A stretch of DNA of 64,000 bases. Source: Parerythrobacter_A sp963761775. Its GTDB lineage: Bacteria; Pseudomonadota; Alphaproteobacteria; Sphingomonadales; Sphingomonadaceae. A program made the position numbers and the translations under genes. Shown one piece after another: positions 8,483-18,442 of this stretch. The stretch's first letter is position 1, and each line of letters opens with the position of its first letter. Under the pieces are notes generated by a model that worked only from the letters and a program-made list of their open reading frames with translations, had not been told where the DNA came from and did no database searches. The stretch lies in NCBI GenBank assembly GCA_963761775.1, contig CAVXIF010000011.1, positions 620,001-684,000 on the forward strand. The letters run 5' to 3'.

Positions 8483-10585
8483 CCGGGCAAAGCGCGCTGG
8501 TCTGGCAGTTCCTTGCCTTTGCAATGCACCTGACGGGCGCGGCTGCCGCCTTCGTGGCGGCAGGCTGGATTGCGCAGCGCGGCGACAGGGCGCGGACGGA
8601 CCGCAATACGCTGATCGTGGCACTCGTGCTGACTGCGCTATGGGCGCTGTGCCACGCCGCTTACGGTCCGCTGGTTGCGGGCACGGCGCTCGTGGAAGTT
8701 GCGCGCAATGTCGCGTGGATCGCGGTGCTGTATCGCCTGTTCGCGAATGACGGGCGGCATGAAAGCCTGCCGCAGATCAGGCCGATGATCTGGGCGCTGG
8801 TCTTCGTGGAGGCGTTGCAGATCGTGCTGGTGGTAATCGGTGCGCGCATTCTCGATGTGCCCGCATTGTCTGCCGCCTTTTTCCAGGTCAATGCGATGTT
8901 CCGCGTGCTGGTGGCGGTCGGTGCGCTGGTGCTGTTGCACAATCTCTATGTCGGCGCAGCGCAATCGATGCGCGACGTGCTGCGCTGGACCGCGGCGGCA
9001 TTCGGCACGCTGTGGGCATTCGACCTCAATTACTACCTCGTCTCCTATCTGGGCGGCGCAGTGCCCGTAGAACTGGCAGCAACGCGTGGAATCGTCATCG
9101 CCATCGTCGCGGTGCCTCTGGCAATCGGAGCGGTGAAGGGCGTGGCGCATTTGCGGCTGCGACCGTCGCGTTCGGTGGCGTTCCAGACGCTCTCGTTGCT
9201 GGTCATCTCGACTTACATCCTGCTGATGGCGGCGATTGCACAATCCCTGTCGCTGGTTGGCGGCGATTTCGGGCGGCTGATACAGGTCGGCTTTGTCTTT
9301 GCGGCGACGGTTGTGGCGCTGTTGTGGCTGCCTTCGCAAAAGCTGCGCGCCTGGGTGCGCGTCACTGCGATCAAGCACATGTTCAAGCACCGCTACGATT
9401 ATCGGGCGGAATGGCTGCGCTTTACGCAGACTATCGGGCGCGACGACGGGGGGAGCCAATCGTTGCAGGAGCGCGCGATCAAGGCGATGGCGGACATCAC
9501 CGACAGCCCCGGCGGCTTACTGTTCCTGCGAGACGATACCGCGCAGATGCAGATCGCGGCGCGCTGGAAATGGGCGGAAATCGATGTGCCCGCCGCTTCT
9601 ATTCCCGAAGACCTGGCGACCATTTTCGACGGGCAGACCTTTATTGCCGACATCGACGAATTGCGCAGCGCGGACGGGTCGGAAGAAGCGGGCGCGATCA
9701 TTCCCGACTGGCTGCTGGCCGAGCGCAAGGCGTGGGCTATTGTGCCGCTGCTGCATTTCGACCGCCTGACCGGCTTCATCGTGCTGGCCCGCCCCGACGA
9801 GGCGCGGCGTCTGGACTGGGAAGACTTCGACCTGCTGCGTGTGGTGGGGCAACAGCTCGCCAGCTATCTGGCAGAACAGTCGGGACAAGTAGCGCTGATG
9901 GAAGCGGCGAGGTTCGATGACTTCAACCGTCGCATCGCGTTCGTCATGCACGATATCAAGAACCTGGCAAGCCAGCTCGCGCTGCTGTCGCGCAATGCGG
10001 AACGCCATGCCGACAAGCCCGAATTTCGCGCTGATATGTTGGTTACGCTGTGCAACAGTGCGGACAAGCTGAACGCGCTGCTGGCGCGGCTGAACCGCTA
10101 TGGCGCGAACCCGACGTGCTGCGCGCGCACCGGTGGACCTGACGGCGCTGGCGCAACGCGTGGTGGCACGGTTTACCGGTGCGCATCCGGTGACGCTGCT
10201 GGACGCAGCGCCGGTGACGGTCTGTGCCGATGCCGAGACTCTGGAACAGGCGCTGGTCCATCTGGTGCAGAATGCCGTCGATGCCAGCGCGGCAGACATG
10301 CCCGTTTTGCTGGACCTGAGCGAGAACGGCGACAAGGCGCGGATCGAGCTGATCGATTCCGGCTGCGGCATGACGGCGGAGTTCGTGCGCAATGGACTGT
10401 TCAAGCCCTTCGTATCGAGCAAACAGGGCGGGTTCGGCATCGGGGCTTTGGAAGCGCGCGAACTGATCGCGGCAATGGGCGGACGGCTCGATGTGGAATC
10501 ACGCGAAGGGCTGGGTACGCGCTTCACGCTGACCCTGCCGCTGGCGAAAGCAGGTGCCGATGCGGCGCTGGAAAGGGCGGCCTGA
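8479..10585 (+). CDS. prsK: PrsK sensor histidine kinase of the XrtA system, frameshifted near 10,105
   Basis: The first frame (8479 to about 10107) encodes an N-terminal block of membrane helices, a GAF-like region and the phosphoacceptor motif MHDIKNL (His near residue 491). One extra base between 10099 and 10118, probably in CCC at 10110-10112, moves the kinase ATPase domain into the next frame: LVQNAVDAS, DSGCGM, GGFGIG and GLGTRFTLTLP, ending at 10585. Together they give a full-length PrsK of about 700 residues. Its stop overlaps the prsR start (TGATG). As written, the kinase would lack its catalytic domain. I think an assembly indel is more likely than a true mutation, because both halves are well conserved. 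Confidence 0.85.
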
Positions 10586-11949
10586 TGGCGGATGTTCGAC
10601 ACAAATTGCTGGTGGTGGAGGATGATCCCGGCCTGCAGGCGCAGCTGAAATGGGCATATGAGGATTTCGACGTTACCATCGTCGGCGACCGTGCCGCTGC
10701 GCTAGCCGCGTTGCGTTCGGACGAACCGGCTATCGTGACGCTGGACCTCGGCCTGCCGCCGGACCCCGACGGCACCACCGAAGGCTTTGCCGTGCTGGAC
10801 GAGATCATGCGGCTGAAACCCGACACCAAGGTCATCGTCGCCAGCGGTCACGGCGCGCGGGAGAGTGCGTTGCAGGCGATCGAGCGCGGGGCGTATGATT
10901 TTTACCAGAAGCCGGTGGATATCGACGCGCTGGGGCTGATTGTCCGGCGCGCGCTGAACCTGCATTTGATCGAAGAGGAAAACCGCCGCCTCGCCGCGCG
11001 TGCGCAGGATGACAAGACCGTGCTTGGCACACTCATCACCGCCGCACCCGAAATGGTGAAAGTCGCGCGCACTATCGAGCGGGTGGCGGACACCAACGCC
11101 TCGCTGATGCTGCTGGGCGCGAGCGGGACGGGCAAGGAGTTGCTAGCGCGCGGCCTGCACGATGCCAGCAACCGGCGGAACGGCGCGTTCGTCGCGATAA
11201 ACTGCGCCGCGATCCCGGAAAACTTGCTGGAGAGCGAGTTGTTCGGGCACGAAAAGGGCGCATTTACCGGCGCGGTCAAGACCACCGAAGGCAAGATCGA
11301 ACAGGCGCACGAGGGCACATTGTTTCTCGACGAGGTCGGCGACATCCCGCTGCCCTTGCAGGTCAAACTGCTGCGCTTTTTACAGGAACGCACAATCGAA
11401 CGCATCGGCGGACGAAAAACCATCGCCGTTGATACCCGCATCGTGTGCGCCACGCATCAGAACCTGGAAACGATGATCGGCGAGGGCGCATTTCGCGAGG
11501 ACCTGTTCTATCGCCTCGCCGAAATCGTCGTCCGCATTCCCGGCCTTGCCGAACGCCCCGGCGACGCAACACTGCTGGCCAAGCATTTCCTTAACCGCTT
11601 CGCCACCGAAATGAACCCGCAGGTAAAAGGCTTCGCGCCCGACGCGCTGGCGACGATTGACGGATGGCCATGGCCGGGCAATGTCCGCGAACTGGAAAAC
11701 CGCGTCAAACGCGCCGTCATCATGTGCGATGCAAAACTGGTCGCCGCCGACGATTTGGACCTTGGCGAAGGCGAAGACGAGGCGGACGATGTCCTGAACC
11801 TCAAGACCGCGCGCGAGCAGGTGGACCGCAAGATGATCCGCCATGCGCTGGCCCGCAGCGAAGGCAATATCTCCAAATCGTCAAAGCTGCTGGGAATCAG
11901 CCGGCCTACGCTTTACGACCTGCTGAAGCAGTATGACCTTCAGGCGTGA
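10585..11949 (+). CDS. prsR: PrsR sigma-54-dependent response regulator
   Basis: 454 residues. A receiver domain (Asp54 in VTLDLGLP) is followed by a linker, then a sigma-54 AAA+ domain (about 145-385) with the Walker A motif GASGTGKE, GAFTGA near residue 225 and an intact arginine-finger region. A Fis-type helix-turn-helix ends the protein (ISKSSKLLGISRPTLYDLLKQ). It is the predicted partner of PrsK, activating sigma-54 promoters of exopolysaccharide and PEP-CTERM genes. The start overlaps the prsK stop, and the 3' end overlaps prsT by 17 bases, so the operon is likely translationally coupled. The Asp and GAFTGA motifs are present, so the regulator itself looks functional. Confidence 0.93.
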   Translation: MADVRHKLLVVEDDPGLQAQLKWAYEDFDVTIVGDRAAALAALRSDEPAIVTLDLGLPPDPDGTTEGFAVLDEIMRLKPDTKVIVASGHGARESALQAIERGAYDFYQKPVDIDALGLIVRRALNLHLIEEENRRLAARAQDDKTVLGTLITAAPEMVKVARTIERVADTNASLMLLGASGTGKELLARGLHDASNRRNGAFVAINCAAIPENLLESELFGHEKGAFTGAVKTTEGKIEQAHEGTLFLDEVGDIPLPLQVKLLRFLQERTIERIGGRKTIAVDTRIVCATHQNLETMIGEGAFREDLFYRLAEIVVRIPGLAERPGDATLLAKHFLNRFATEMNPQVKGFAPDALATIDGWPWPGNVRELENRVKRAVIMCDAKLVAADDLDLGEGEDEADDVLNLKTAREQVDRKMIRHALARSEGNISKSSKLLGISRPTLYDLLKQYDLQA

Positions 11950-13708
11950 CCGCTTTGCGTTAGCACCCGTGCTTGCCCTGCTGCTTGTGCTGGCAGGGTG
12001 TTCCGAGGCGGCGACGGAGGCAAATCCGTTCGACGTTGCGATTGCAACCTTGCAGCGCGGCGACGGGGTGGCGGCGGAGGCGCAGTTGCGCGGCCTGCTG
12101 GAAGAGGGTGCCGATCGCGATATGCTCGCGCCTTATCTGGGGCAAAGCGAACTGTTACAGGCCAACCTTGCCGAAGCGAGATACTGGCTGGGCGAGGGCA
12201 AATTCGCCGAAGACACCGCATCGCACGGTTTCCACATGCTCGGCCGCCTCGAAATGGAGGACGGCAATCTGCCGGCCGCCGGGCAGGCGTTTGACCGTGC
12301 CATCAATGCAGGTGGGGAGGATGCGGGGCTGTGGGTCGACATCGCGCGGCTGCGCTATCGCGGCGGCGAGCAGGCGCAGGCCTTCGATGCCGCCGCACGC
12401 GCGCTAGAGCTTGGCCCGGACGATGCTGAAGCACTGGCCCTGCGCGGCCGTCTGATGCGCGACACCGAAGGTGCCAGCGCCGCGCTTGGCTGGTTCGAAC
12501 GCGCGCTGGATACAAACCCCGATGATCCAGAACTGCTGGGCGATTACGCGGCATCGCTGGGCGAAACAGGCCGTGCGCGCGACATGCTGGTTGCAATCCG
12601 CCATCTGGTCAGGATCGACCCCGGCAACCGAAAGGCATTCTACCTGCAATCCGTTTTGGCGGCGCGCGCCGGGAATTATTCGCTGGCCAACCGCCTGTTG
12701 CAACGCAGCGGTTTTGTGGATCGCAACGTGCCCGCTGCGCTCCTGTTGTCCGGTATTATCGGCATTGAGCAAGGCAATTACGCCAGCGCGGCGGCGGAAC
12801 TGGCGAAGCTGGATGCGCAGCAGCCCGACAACCGCCGCGTTTCCCTGTTGCTGGCGCGCGCGTTGTCGCTCGGCCGCAATGATCGCGAGCTGGTGTCGGT
12901 CTTCGGTGACCGTGCAAAACGGGCCTCCGCTTCACCCTATCTGCAAACTCTGGTAGCGCGGTCCTACGAGGCGCTGGGCGACCGCAAGGCCGCCGCAGCC
13001 CTGGTGGATCGCAGCGCGCAACTGGGTCGTCCGCCCTTTGCAACCATCGGCGATAACACCCCGCTGGCGGTTGCAGCGACGAAGAATCTCGACGGCGGCA
13101 CCGATGCGCTTCGCTTCGTGCGCGCGGCGATAACGCAGAAGCAAGCCAAGCGCGCGGTTGCGACGGCGCAGCGGTTCGAAAAACGGTTTTCGGGCAGCGG
13201 CGATGCGCGCGTTTTGCTGGCTGATACGCGGCTCGCCGCCGGTGCGCGCAAAGGCGCGTTGGCCAGTTTCCGCGCCGCCGCCGAAATCCGCAATAGCTGG
13301 CCCATCGCCTACAAGACTGCCGCACTGCTGGCATCGTCTGGCCAGCAGGATGAAAGCGCGCAAACGCTGCAACGGTTCGCTAAAGGACAGCCCTTCAACA
13401 TCGAGGCGCTGACCATGCTTGCCCAATACGCCGCCTTACGCGGCGACTGGGACATGGCCGCACAATATGCCGACACCGTGCTGGCGACAGGTGCGGCGCG
13501 CGATACCTCGCTGTTGCTCCTGCGCGCCGAAATCGCGCGGCAGACGGGCGATCTGGAAGCTGCCGTATTGTTTGCTGAAACGACCCACGACATGCTGCCG
13601 ATGAATGGCGATGCGGCGCGTCTGCTGGCGGAACTGTACACGGAGATCGATGCCGATTCCGATGTTGCCGAAATCGCTGCGTTGAAAGCAAAGGTGCTGA
13701 CACGCTAG
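11933..13708 (+). CDS. prsT: TPR-repeat lipoprotein of the XrtA/EPS cluster (PrsT-like)
   Basis: 591 residues. The N-terminal signal ends in the lipobox LAGC at Cys23, so this is a predicted lipoprotein. The rest is built of tetratricopeptide-type helical repeats, rich in Ala and Leu with the A-L-P pattern (for example ALRGRLMRDTEGASAALGWFERAL). The classic PrsT family (TIGR02917) is about 900 residues, so this is a shorter member or a related TPR protein; the name rests on position after prsR. It probably works as a scaffold for polysaccharide export at the envelope. Confidence 0.75.
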   Translation: MTFRRDRFALAPVLALLLVLAGCSEAATEANPFDVAIATLQRGDGVAAEAQLRGLLEEGADRDMLAPYLGQSELLQANLAEARYWLGEGKFAEDTASHGFHMLGRLEMEDGNLPAAGQAFDRAINAGGEDAGLWVDIARLRYRGGEQAQAFDAAARALELGPDDAEALALRGRLMRDTEGASAALGWFERALDTNPDDPELLGDYAASLGETGRARDMLVAIRHLVRIDPGNRKAFYLQSVLAARAGNYSLANRLLQRSGFVDRNVPAALLLSGIIGIEQGNYASAAAELAKLDAQQPDNRRVSLLLARALSLGRNDRELVSVFGDRAKRASASPYLQTLVARSYEALGDRKAAAALVDRSAQLGRPPFATIGDNTPLAVAATKNLDGGTDALRFVRAAITQKQAKRAVATAQRFEKRFSGSGDARVLLADTRLAAGARKGALASFRAAAEIRNSWPIAYKTAALLASSGQQDESAQTLQRFAKGQPFNIEALTMLAQYAALRGDWDMAAQYADTVLATGAARDTSLLLLRAEIARQTGDLEAAVLFAETTHDMLPMNGDAARLLAELYTEIDADSDVAEIAALKAKVLTR

Positions 13709-13752
13709 GCGCGCCCTCGACAGTTTCGCGGCGACCCGCCATCGCCCCCGTA

Positions 13753-14743
13753 ATGAGTTCCAGCATGAGTCCCGCCGTCTTCCTGCGCGATCCGATGATC
13801 CGCGTCCTCGCACTGTCGCTGCTGGGTGCCATCGTGCTGCCTGCCGACGGTGTCTGGCGCGAAGGCGGCGCAGATGCTGTCCAATGCGGCGATCTTCGTT
13901 CTGTTCTTCGTGAACGGCCTGCGCATTGCACGGGGCGATGTCCGCGCTGGCCTCGCGAACTGGCGCTTCATCGTGCCGCTCGCCGCATTTGTGTTCCCGG
14001 TGATGGCGGGCGCGGGCTATCTGCTTTCGCTCGCCGCCACCCCCTTCCTGCCGCCGCTGCTGGCGCTGGGGTTCGTGTATCTCGGTGCGCTGCCATCGAC
14101 TGTTCAGTCGGCCACCTCCTACACGACGCTGGCGGGCGGGAATGTAGCGCTGTCGGTGATCGGTGCAGCGCTGATCAACCTGCTCGGCGTGCTGGTGACA
14201 GTCCCGATTTTCGCGGTTCTGGGCGGGGCAGGGACGGCTTCGGTCGGATCGGAAACGGCGATCCGTATTGCGACGCTGCTGATCCTGCCCTTCTTTCTGG
14301 GCCAGATAACGCAGGACTGGTTCCGCGCCTGGATCGTGCATCATGCGAAAAACGCGATGTGGCTGGACCGGTTCGTCATCGGCATCGCAGTCTACGTCGC
14401 TATCAGCGGTGCGGTAATTCAGGGCATCGGCAGCGCGGTTCCTGCTTCTGTCTGGGCGACGATGCTGACGATGGTAGCGATATTCCTCGCCTTCTCGAAC
14501 GGAGGCGCGTGGGGCGTGGCGCGGGTGCTGCGTTATCCGGCGGCCGACCGTAGCGCATTCCTGTTTGCCGCGACGCAGAAGAGCGCCGCTGTCGGTGCGC
14601 CGCTGGCCGCCCTGCTGTTTCCGCCCGCACAGGCCGGCTTCATCCTGGTGCCGCTGCTGCTCTATTATGTGCTGCAAATGATGATCGCCGCACCCCTATC
14701 GACTGTGTTGCGCAGGCGTCAGGAGGCTCAGCCCTTGGGTTGA
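13753..14743 (+). CDS. Bile acid:sodium symporter-like (SBF-type) membrane protein, frameshifted near 13,850
   Basis: The N-terminal helix (FLRDPMIRVLALSLLGAIVLPADG) is read from ATG 13753 in one frame. From about 13850 the protein continues one frame later with KAAQMLSNAAIFVLFFVNGLRIAR and nine or so further helices to 14743. One extra base lies between 13846 and 13858. Joined, the two parts give about 330 residues, the normal size of SBF-like (PF13593 type) symporters. The QKSAAVGAPLAALLF segment is typical of the second half. The substrate is unknown. The gene is convergent with panB and overlaps it by 16 bases. Confidence 0.8.
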
Positions 14744-15600
14744 TAGGTCTGGTCGCCGGTTGGAAAGCTGCGGTCGCGCACTTCGCTTGCATAGCGTCCG
14801 ACAGCCTGCTGAATAGTTTGCGCAATATCCTCGTATCTCTTCACGAACCGCGGCACGCGTTCGAACATGCCGAGCATGTCCTCCGTGACCAGCACCTGCC
14901 CGTCGCACTGTGCCGACGCGCCGATGCCGATGGTCGGCACCGAGACAGCCTTCGTCGCGGCGATGGCGATGGGCTCGACCACACCTTCGATTACGATGGC
15001 GAAGGCCCCCGCATCGTCCAGTGCCCTGGCATCGGTGACGATCTTGTCCGCCTCGGCATCGCTGCGCCCGCGTGCGGCATAGCCGCCCAGCACATTGACC
15101 GCCTGCGGGGTCAGCCCGACATGGCCCATCACGGGAATGCCGCGCGCATTAAGGAACGCGACCGTTTCCGCCATCGCCGCGCCGCCTTCCAGCTTCACCG
15201 CCGCCGCGCCGCTTTGCTTCATCAAGAACGCCGCGCTCTCGAACGCCTGTTCGGGCGATGCCTCGTAGCTGCCGAAAGGCATATCGACGACGACCAGCGC
15301 ATGGTGGCTGCCGCGCACCACGGCGGCGGCGTGGTTGGCCATCATGTCGAGCGTGACGGGGACGGTGGACGGCAGGCCGTAAATCACCTGCCCCAGCGAA
15401 TCCCCGACTAGCAACATATCGCAATGTGCATCGAGCAACTGGGCCTGCCGCGCGGTATAGGCGGTCAGCATAACCAGCGGTTCCGCCGTTGTGCCGTCCA
15501 CTTTTCGCGCGCGGATCTTCGGCACGGTCAGCCGCTTCATCGGTGCAGGTGTCGGAGTGGCGCGACTGGTCGCGGTGTCGATCTGAAAGGTTGTGGACAT
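14728..15600 (-). CDS. panB: 3-methyl-2-oxobutanoate hydroxymethyltransferase
   Basis: 290 residues from ATG 15600. The enzyme adds the hydroxymethyl group from methylene-THF to 2-oxoisovalerate, giving ketopantoate for pantothenate and CoA. Family segments are MLTAYTARQAQLLD, DMLLVGDSLGQVIYG, VKLEGG, MGHVGLTPQ and TIGIGASAQCDGQ. The start is uncertain because no strong ribosome binding site is seen; ATG 15540 (MKRLTVPKIRARK) would also give a complete domain. coaD, for a later CoA step, is elsewhere in the window. Confidence 0.95.
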   Translation of the reverse strand: MSTTFQIDTATSRATPTPAPMKRLTVPKIRARKVDGTTAEPLVMLTAYTARQAQLLDAHCDMLLVGDSLGQVIYGLPSTVPVTLDMMANHAAAVVRGSHHALVVVDMPFGSYEASPEQAFESAAFLMKQSGAAAVKLEGGAAMAETVAFLNARGIPVMGHVGLTPQAVNVLGGYAARGRSDAEADKIVTDARALDDAGAFAIVIEGVVEPIAIAATKAVSVPTIGIGASAQCDGQVLVTEDMLGMFERVPRFVKRYEDIAQTIQQAVGRYASEVRDRSFPTGDQTYQPKG

Positions 15601-15710
15601 GGACGAAGGCGTAGCGGAGCCAGGACGCGCGCCCGCAAATCCTCCCTCGACGAAGCTGTCCGTTCGCGGCATGAGGCATCCGCAAAACAAAGGACGGGGA
15701 CGGGACGATC

Positions 15711-17141
15711 ATGGCATCTGCTGCTGGAATACCTGCTAAGGAAGGCTGGTCCTCGCGATCCGCCTTCATCCTCGCGGCGGTCGGCGCGGCGGTGGGATTG
15801 GGCAATATCTGGCGCTTCCCGACTCTGGCGGGCGAGAGCGGGGGCGGGGCATTCGTCATCGTTTATATCGCCTGCGTATTCCTGCTCGGCCTGCCGCTTG
15901 TCCTGTCGGAGATTTTTATCGGCCGTCGCGGACAAACCGATGCGGTCGGGTCGATCAAGAACGTCGCCGCCGGTTCGGGCGTGTCACCCACTTGGAGCTG
16001 GGTTGGCCTGATAGGCGTTCTGGCTGCGTTCCTGATTCTGTCGTTCTATTCCGTCGTTGCGGGCTGGGTGCTGTATTACGTCGGCGTGATGGGCGCGGAT
16101 CTTGCGCAGGCGATCATCTCCGGCGACCCGTTCCGTGGCGCGCTGGCGGGCGAAAGCCGCGAGGTCGTTCAGGGCCGCATGGGCGATTTGTTTGCCAACC
16201 CGGCGCTACTGCTGGCAATGCACTTTGCCTTCATGGGGCTGACGCTGTGGATCGTGGCGCGCGGGATCAGCGGCGGTATCGAGAAAGCGGCGACATGGCT
16301 GATGCCGGCCTTCTTCGTGCTGCTGGTGGCGATCACGATCTACGGCGCAATCGAAGGCGACATGGCGCAGGCAACGGCATTTCTGTTCACGCCGGACTGG
16401 TCCAAGCTGACCCCCGAAGTCCTCAACTCTGCGCTGGGACAGGCGCTGTTTTCGCTGTCACTCGGCGTGGCGGGTCTGATAACCTACGGCTCCTACATAC
16501 GCGAGGGTACCGGCCTTGGCTCGACTTCCGCAGCAATTGCGTTCGCCGACACCGGTGTGGCGCTTCTGGCCGGGATGATGATCTTTCCCATCGTGTTCGC
16601 GGTCGGTCTGGACCCGGCAGCAGGGCCGACGCTGGTATTCCAGTCCCTGCCATTCGCGTTTCAGTCCATGCCCGCAGGCGCACTGATCGGGTTCGCTTTC
16701 TTCGTGTTGATCCTGGTGGCGGCCGTCACCAGCTCGATTTCGCTGCTGGAAGTGCCGACCGCGTTCGGCATTGGCGAGCTGGGCATGAAGCGCAGCACGT
16801 CGGCACTGGTGTTCGGCGGCGCGGCGTTCCTTGTCGGGATCGCCTGCCTGCTGGGGTACAACGTCTGGTCCGATGTGCGCCCGCTAGGCTTCTGGCCGCT
16901 GTTCGCCGATACCGACATACTGGATACGGTGGATGGCTTTACCGGCAAGATCATGCTGCCGGTGGGCGCGTTGCTGACCGCGATTTTCGTGGGCTGGCGG
17001 GCGGACCGCAATATGGTCCGGACCGTGACCGGTCTCAGCCCGCTGGGCTTCAGGGTCTGGCGGTTTCTTATCGCCTGGTTGTGCCCGGTCGCGGTGGCTC
17101 TGATCCTGGTGACGGGCCTGTTTCCCAGCATTCTGGGATAA
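15711..17141 (+). CDS. Sodium-dependent transporter, SNF (neurotransmitter:sodium symporter) family
   Basis: 476 residues with about twelve membrane helices. The family signature is near the N-terminus (AVGLGNIWRFPTLAGESGGGAF, residues about 24-45; G and N here take part in sodium and substrate binding in LeuT-type carriers). It probably imports an amino acid or related amine with sodium at the inner membrane; the substrate is not predictable. It is divergent from panB with a 110-base gap. Confidence 0.93.
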   Translation: MASAAGIPAKEGWSSRSAFILAAVGAAVGLGNIWRFPTLAGESGGGAFVIVYIACVFLLGLPLVLSEIFIGRRGQTDAVGSIKNVAAGSGVSPTWSWVGLIGVLAAFLILSFYSVVAGWVLYYVGVMGADLAQAIISGDPFRGALAGESREVVQGRMGDLFANPALLLAMHFAFMGLTLWIVARGISGGIEKAATWLMPAFFVLLVAITIYGAIEGDMAQATAFLFTPDWSKLTPEVLNSALGQALFSLSLGVAGLITYGSYIREGTGLGSTSAAIAFADTGVALLAGMMIFPIVFAVGLDPAAGPTLVFQSLPFAFQSMPAGALIGFAFFVLILVAAVTSSISLLEVPTAFGIGELGMKRSTSALVFGGAAFLVGIACLLGYNVWSDVRPLGFWPLFADTDILDTVDGFTGKIMLPVGALLTAIFVGWRADRNMVRTVTGLSPLGFRVWRFLIAWLCPVAVALILVTGLFPSILG

Positions 17142-17163
17142 TGGCCCGCCGCCCGGCTAGATA

Positions 17164-17637
17164 TTAAAGCGTTGTGTTGGTGTGCCTGTCCTTCACATCG
17201 TCATGCACGGTCATGCCGAACGCCATCTTGGCGACGGTTTTCAGGTTCATGTCGCCATCCCAAAGCTCGGCGTCGCCAAGGTCCATGCGTAAGAACAATA
17301 TATCGGGATCGTCCTTGCCTCCGTCGTACCAGGCTTCGACGAAGTTGTTCCAGAAGTGGTCGAACCGCTCTTGGCTCGGTTCGTTGACCAGCGTGCCGTG
17401 GAAACGGGCATACATGCCGTGATCCTTGCCGGTGAAGGTTGCCGTTGCCGCACCTAACCGAGCAAAATCGCTGTGTTTCTGCGTAAAGAACCAGATGGCG
17501 CTGTCCGCATTCTTGTCCAGCTGCGCGCGCATCGGCACGGCGGTGGCGGACTGGTTGTCCAGTTGCAGGAAAACGTAGGGCGCATCGGCCATCGCCACCC
17601 AGAACTGGTTTTTCAAGTCATGTTCGTTGTCGGTCAC
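17164..17637 (-). CDS. Pyridoxamine 5'-phosphate oxidase-like protein (general stress protein 26 type)
   Basis: 157 residues from GTG 17637 (VTDNEHDLKNQFW). I prefer this start because GAGGA lies 10 bases upstream. A TTG at 17670 would add 11 residues, but it falls in the T-tract of the terminator of the preceding gene. The fold is the split-barrel flavin-binding family: residues such as PMRAQLDKNADSAIWFFTQKHSD and the C-terminal WDGDMN resemble stress proteins that bind FMN or related cofactors. The true substrate is not known. Confidence 0.85.
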   Translation of the reverse strand: MTDNEHDLKNQFWVAMADAPYVFLQLDNQSATAVPMRAQLDKNADSAIWFFTQKHSDFARLGAATATFTGKDHGMYARFHGTLVNEPSQERFDHFWNNFVEAWYDGGKDDPDILFLRMDLGDAELWDGDMNLKTVAKMAFGMTVHDDVKDRHTNTTL

Positions 17638-17671
17638 GTGTCGGATATCCTCGATATGTTTGCATGGCAAA

Positions 17672-17706
17672 AGACCCGCGTCACTGGATTAATGACGCGG
17701 GCCTTT
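17672..17706 (-). terminator. Rho-independent terminator downstream of the 193-aa lipoprotein gene
   Basis: Minus-strand stem CCCGCGTCA/TGACGCGGG (arms 17693-17701 and 17675-17683, 9 bp, 9-base loop) is followed by TCTTTT. It lies 23-57 bases after the stop codon at 17729 and just ahead of the next minus-strand gene. Confidence 0.8.
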
Positions 17707-17728
17707 CGGAAGTTCCGGTGTCGTGCGA

Positions 17729-18310
17729 TCAGCTCGGATCGAACGGCAGCGAGCTGTGATGCAGCACGATCTTCAACTCGCCGTTGTCATCCTTTTCATA
17801 GGCGAAAGAATACTCCACCTTCGTATCGGTGCCATCGGTGCCGGTGAAGAAGTAGTTGCCCATCGCCACGGCCATATCGCCCGCGTCGCTGATGATGGTG
17901 CCGTTGTTTTCCCAGCGCACGGCGGTGTAGGGCGCAATGGCGAAGCCGCCATCTTCGGTGCCTTCGGTGCCGACGAAGTAGCTAAGTGCTTCATCCGTGC
18001 TTTCGCGGAACTGGTCTTCAGCTGCCAGCGTGGGTTTGAACAGCAGCGTTTCGCCATCGGCATAATTATAGAACTTGGCAATGTGGTCGGTCGCGGCGGC
18101 GCGATAGTCGCCTTCATCGGTATAGGCCTGGCCGATGGCGACGATACCTTCGCCCCAAGCGGTCTGCGCGGCTTCGACTTCGGCGGCGGTAATCGGATCG
18201 GTTGCGGCAACCATTTCGCCATCGGCGGCCGTCGTCGAGCCGACTTCGGTGCAAGCACCAAGGGTCAGTGCGGAAACGCCGAGCGCGGCGGTAAGTGCGA
18301 AAGTCTTCAT
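17729..18310 (-). CDS. Secreted lipoprotein with SnoaL/DUF4440-like fold
   Basis: 193 residues. The signal peptide ends in the lipobox LGAC (Cys20). The mature part (from about residue 40) has the alpha-helix plus curved-sheet pattern of the NTF2/SnoaL superfamily: TAAEVEAAQTAWGEGIVAIGQAYTDEGDY, then FKPTLAAEDQFRE, and ELKIVLHHSSLPF at the end, the last typical of CaMKII-association/DUF4440-like proteins. The family assignment is by pattern only, and no enzyme activity can be stated. A good terminator follows. Confidence 0.7.
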   Translation of the reverse strand: MKTFALTAALGVSALTLGACTEVGSTTAADGEMVAATDPITAAEVEAAQTAWGEGIVAIGQAYTDEGDYRAAATDHIAKFYNYADGETLLFKPTLAAEDQFRESTDEALSYFVGTEGTEDGGFAIAPYTAVRWENNGTIISDAGDMAVAMGNYFFTGTDGTDTKVEYSFAYEKDDNGELKIVLHHSSLPFDPS

Positions 18311-18442
18311 GTCTTAACTCCCAAAAACGAACGTGACGTATAAATTTCGGTGTGCGGCACTGTAGCGCCTGAAATAGTTACGCATGAAACGAATGCAGGG
18401 TTCCCCGATAATCGCCCGCGCATGATGTTATCACATCCTGCG

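Noticed and set aside
8113..11949. A 1278-codon open frame that seems to join a sugar transferase-like start, PrsK and PrsR
   Set aside because: The first 122 codons are out-of-frame reading of the sugar transferase 3' end, and the middle part after 10,110 is out-of-frame prsK caused by the indel. Only prsK (5' part) and prsR are real there.
17638..17670. TTG 17670 as start of the PNPOx-like protein
   Set aside because: It lies in the T-tract of the terminator of the preceding gene; GTG 17637 has GAGGA at proper spacing.
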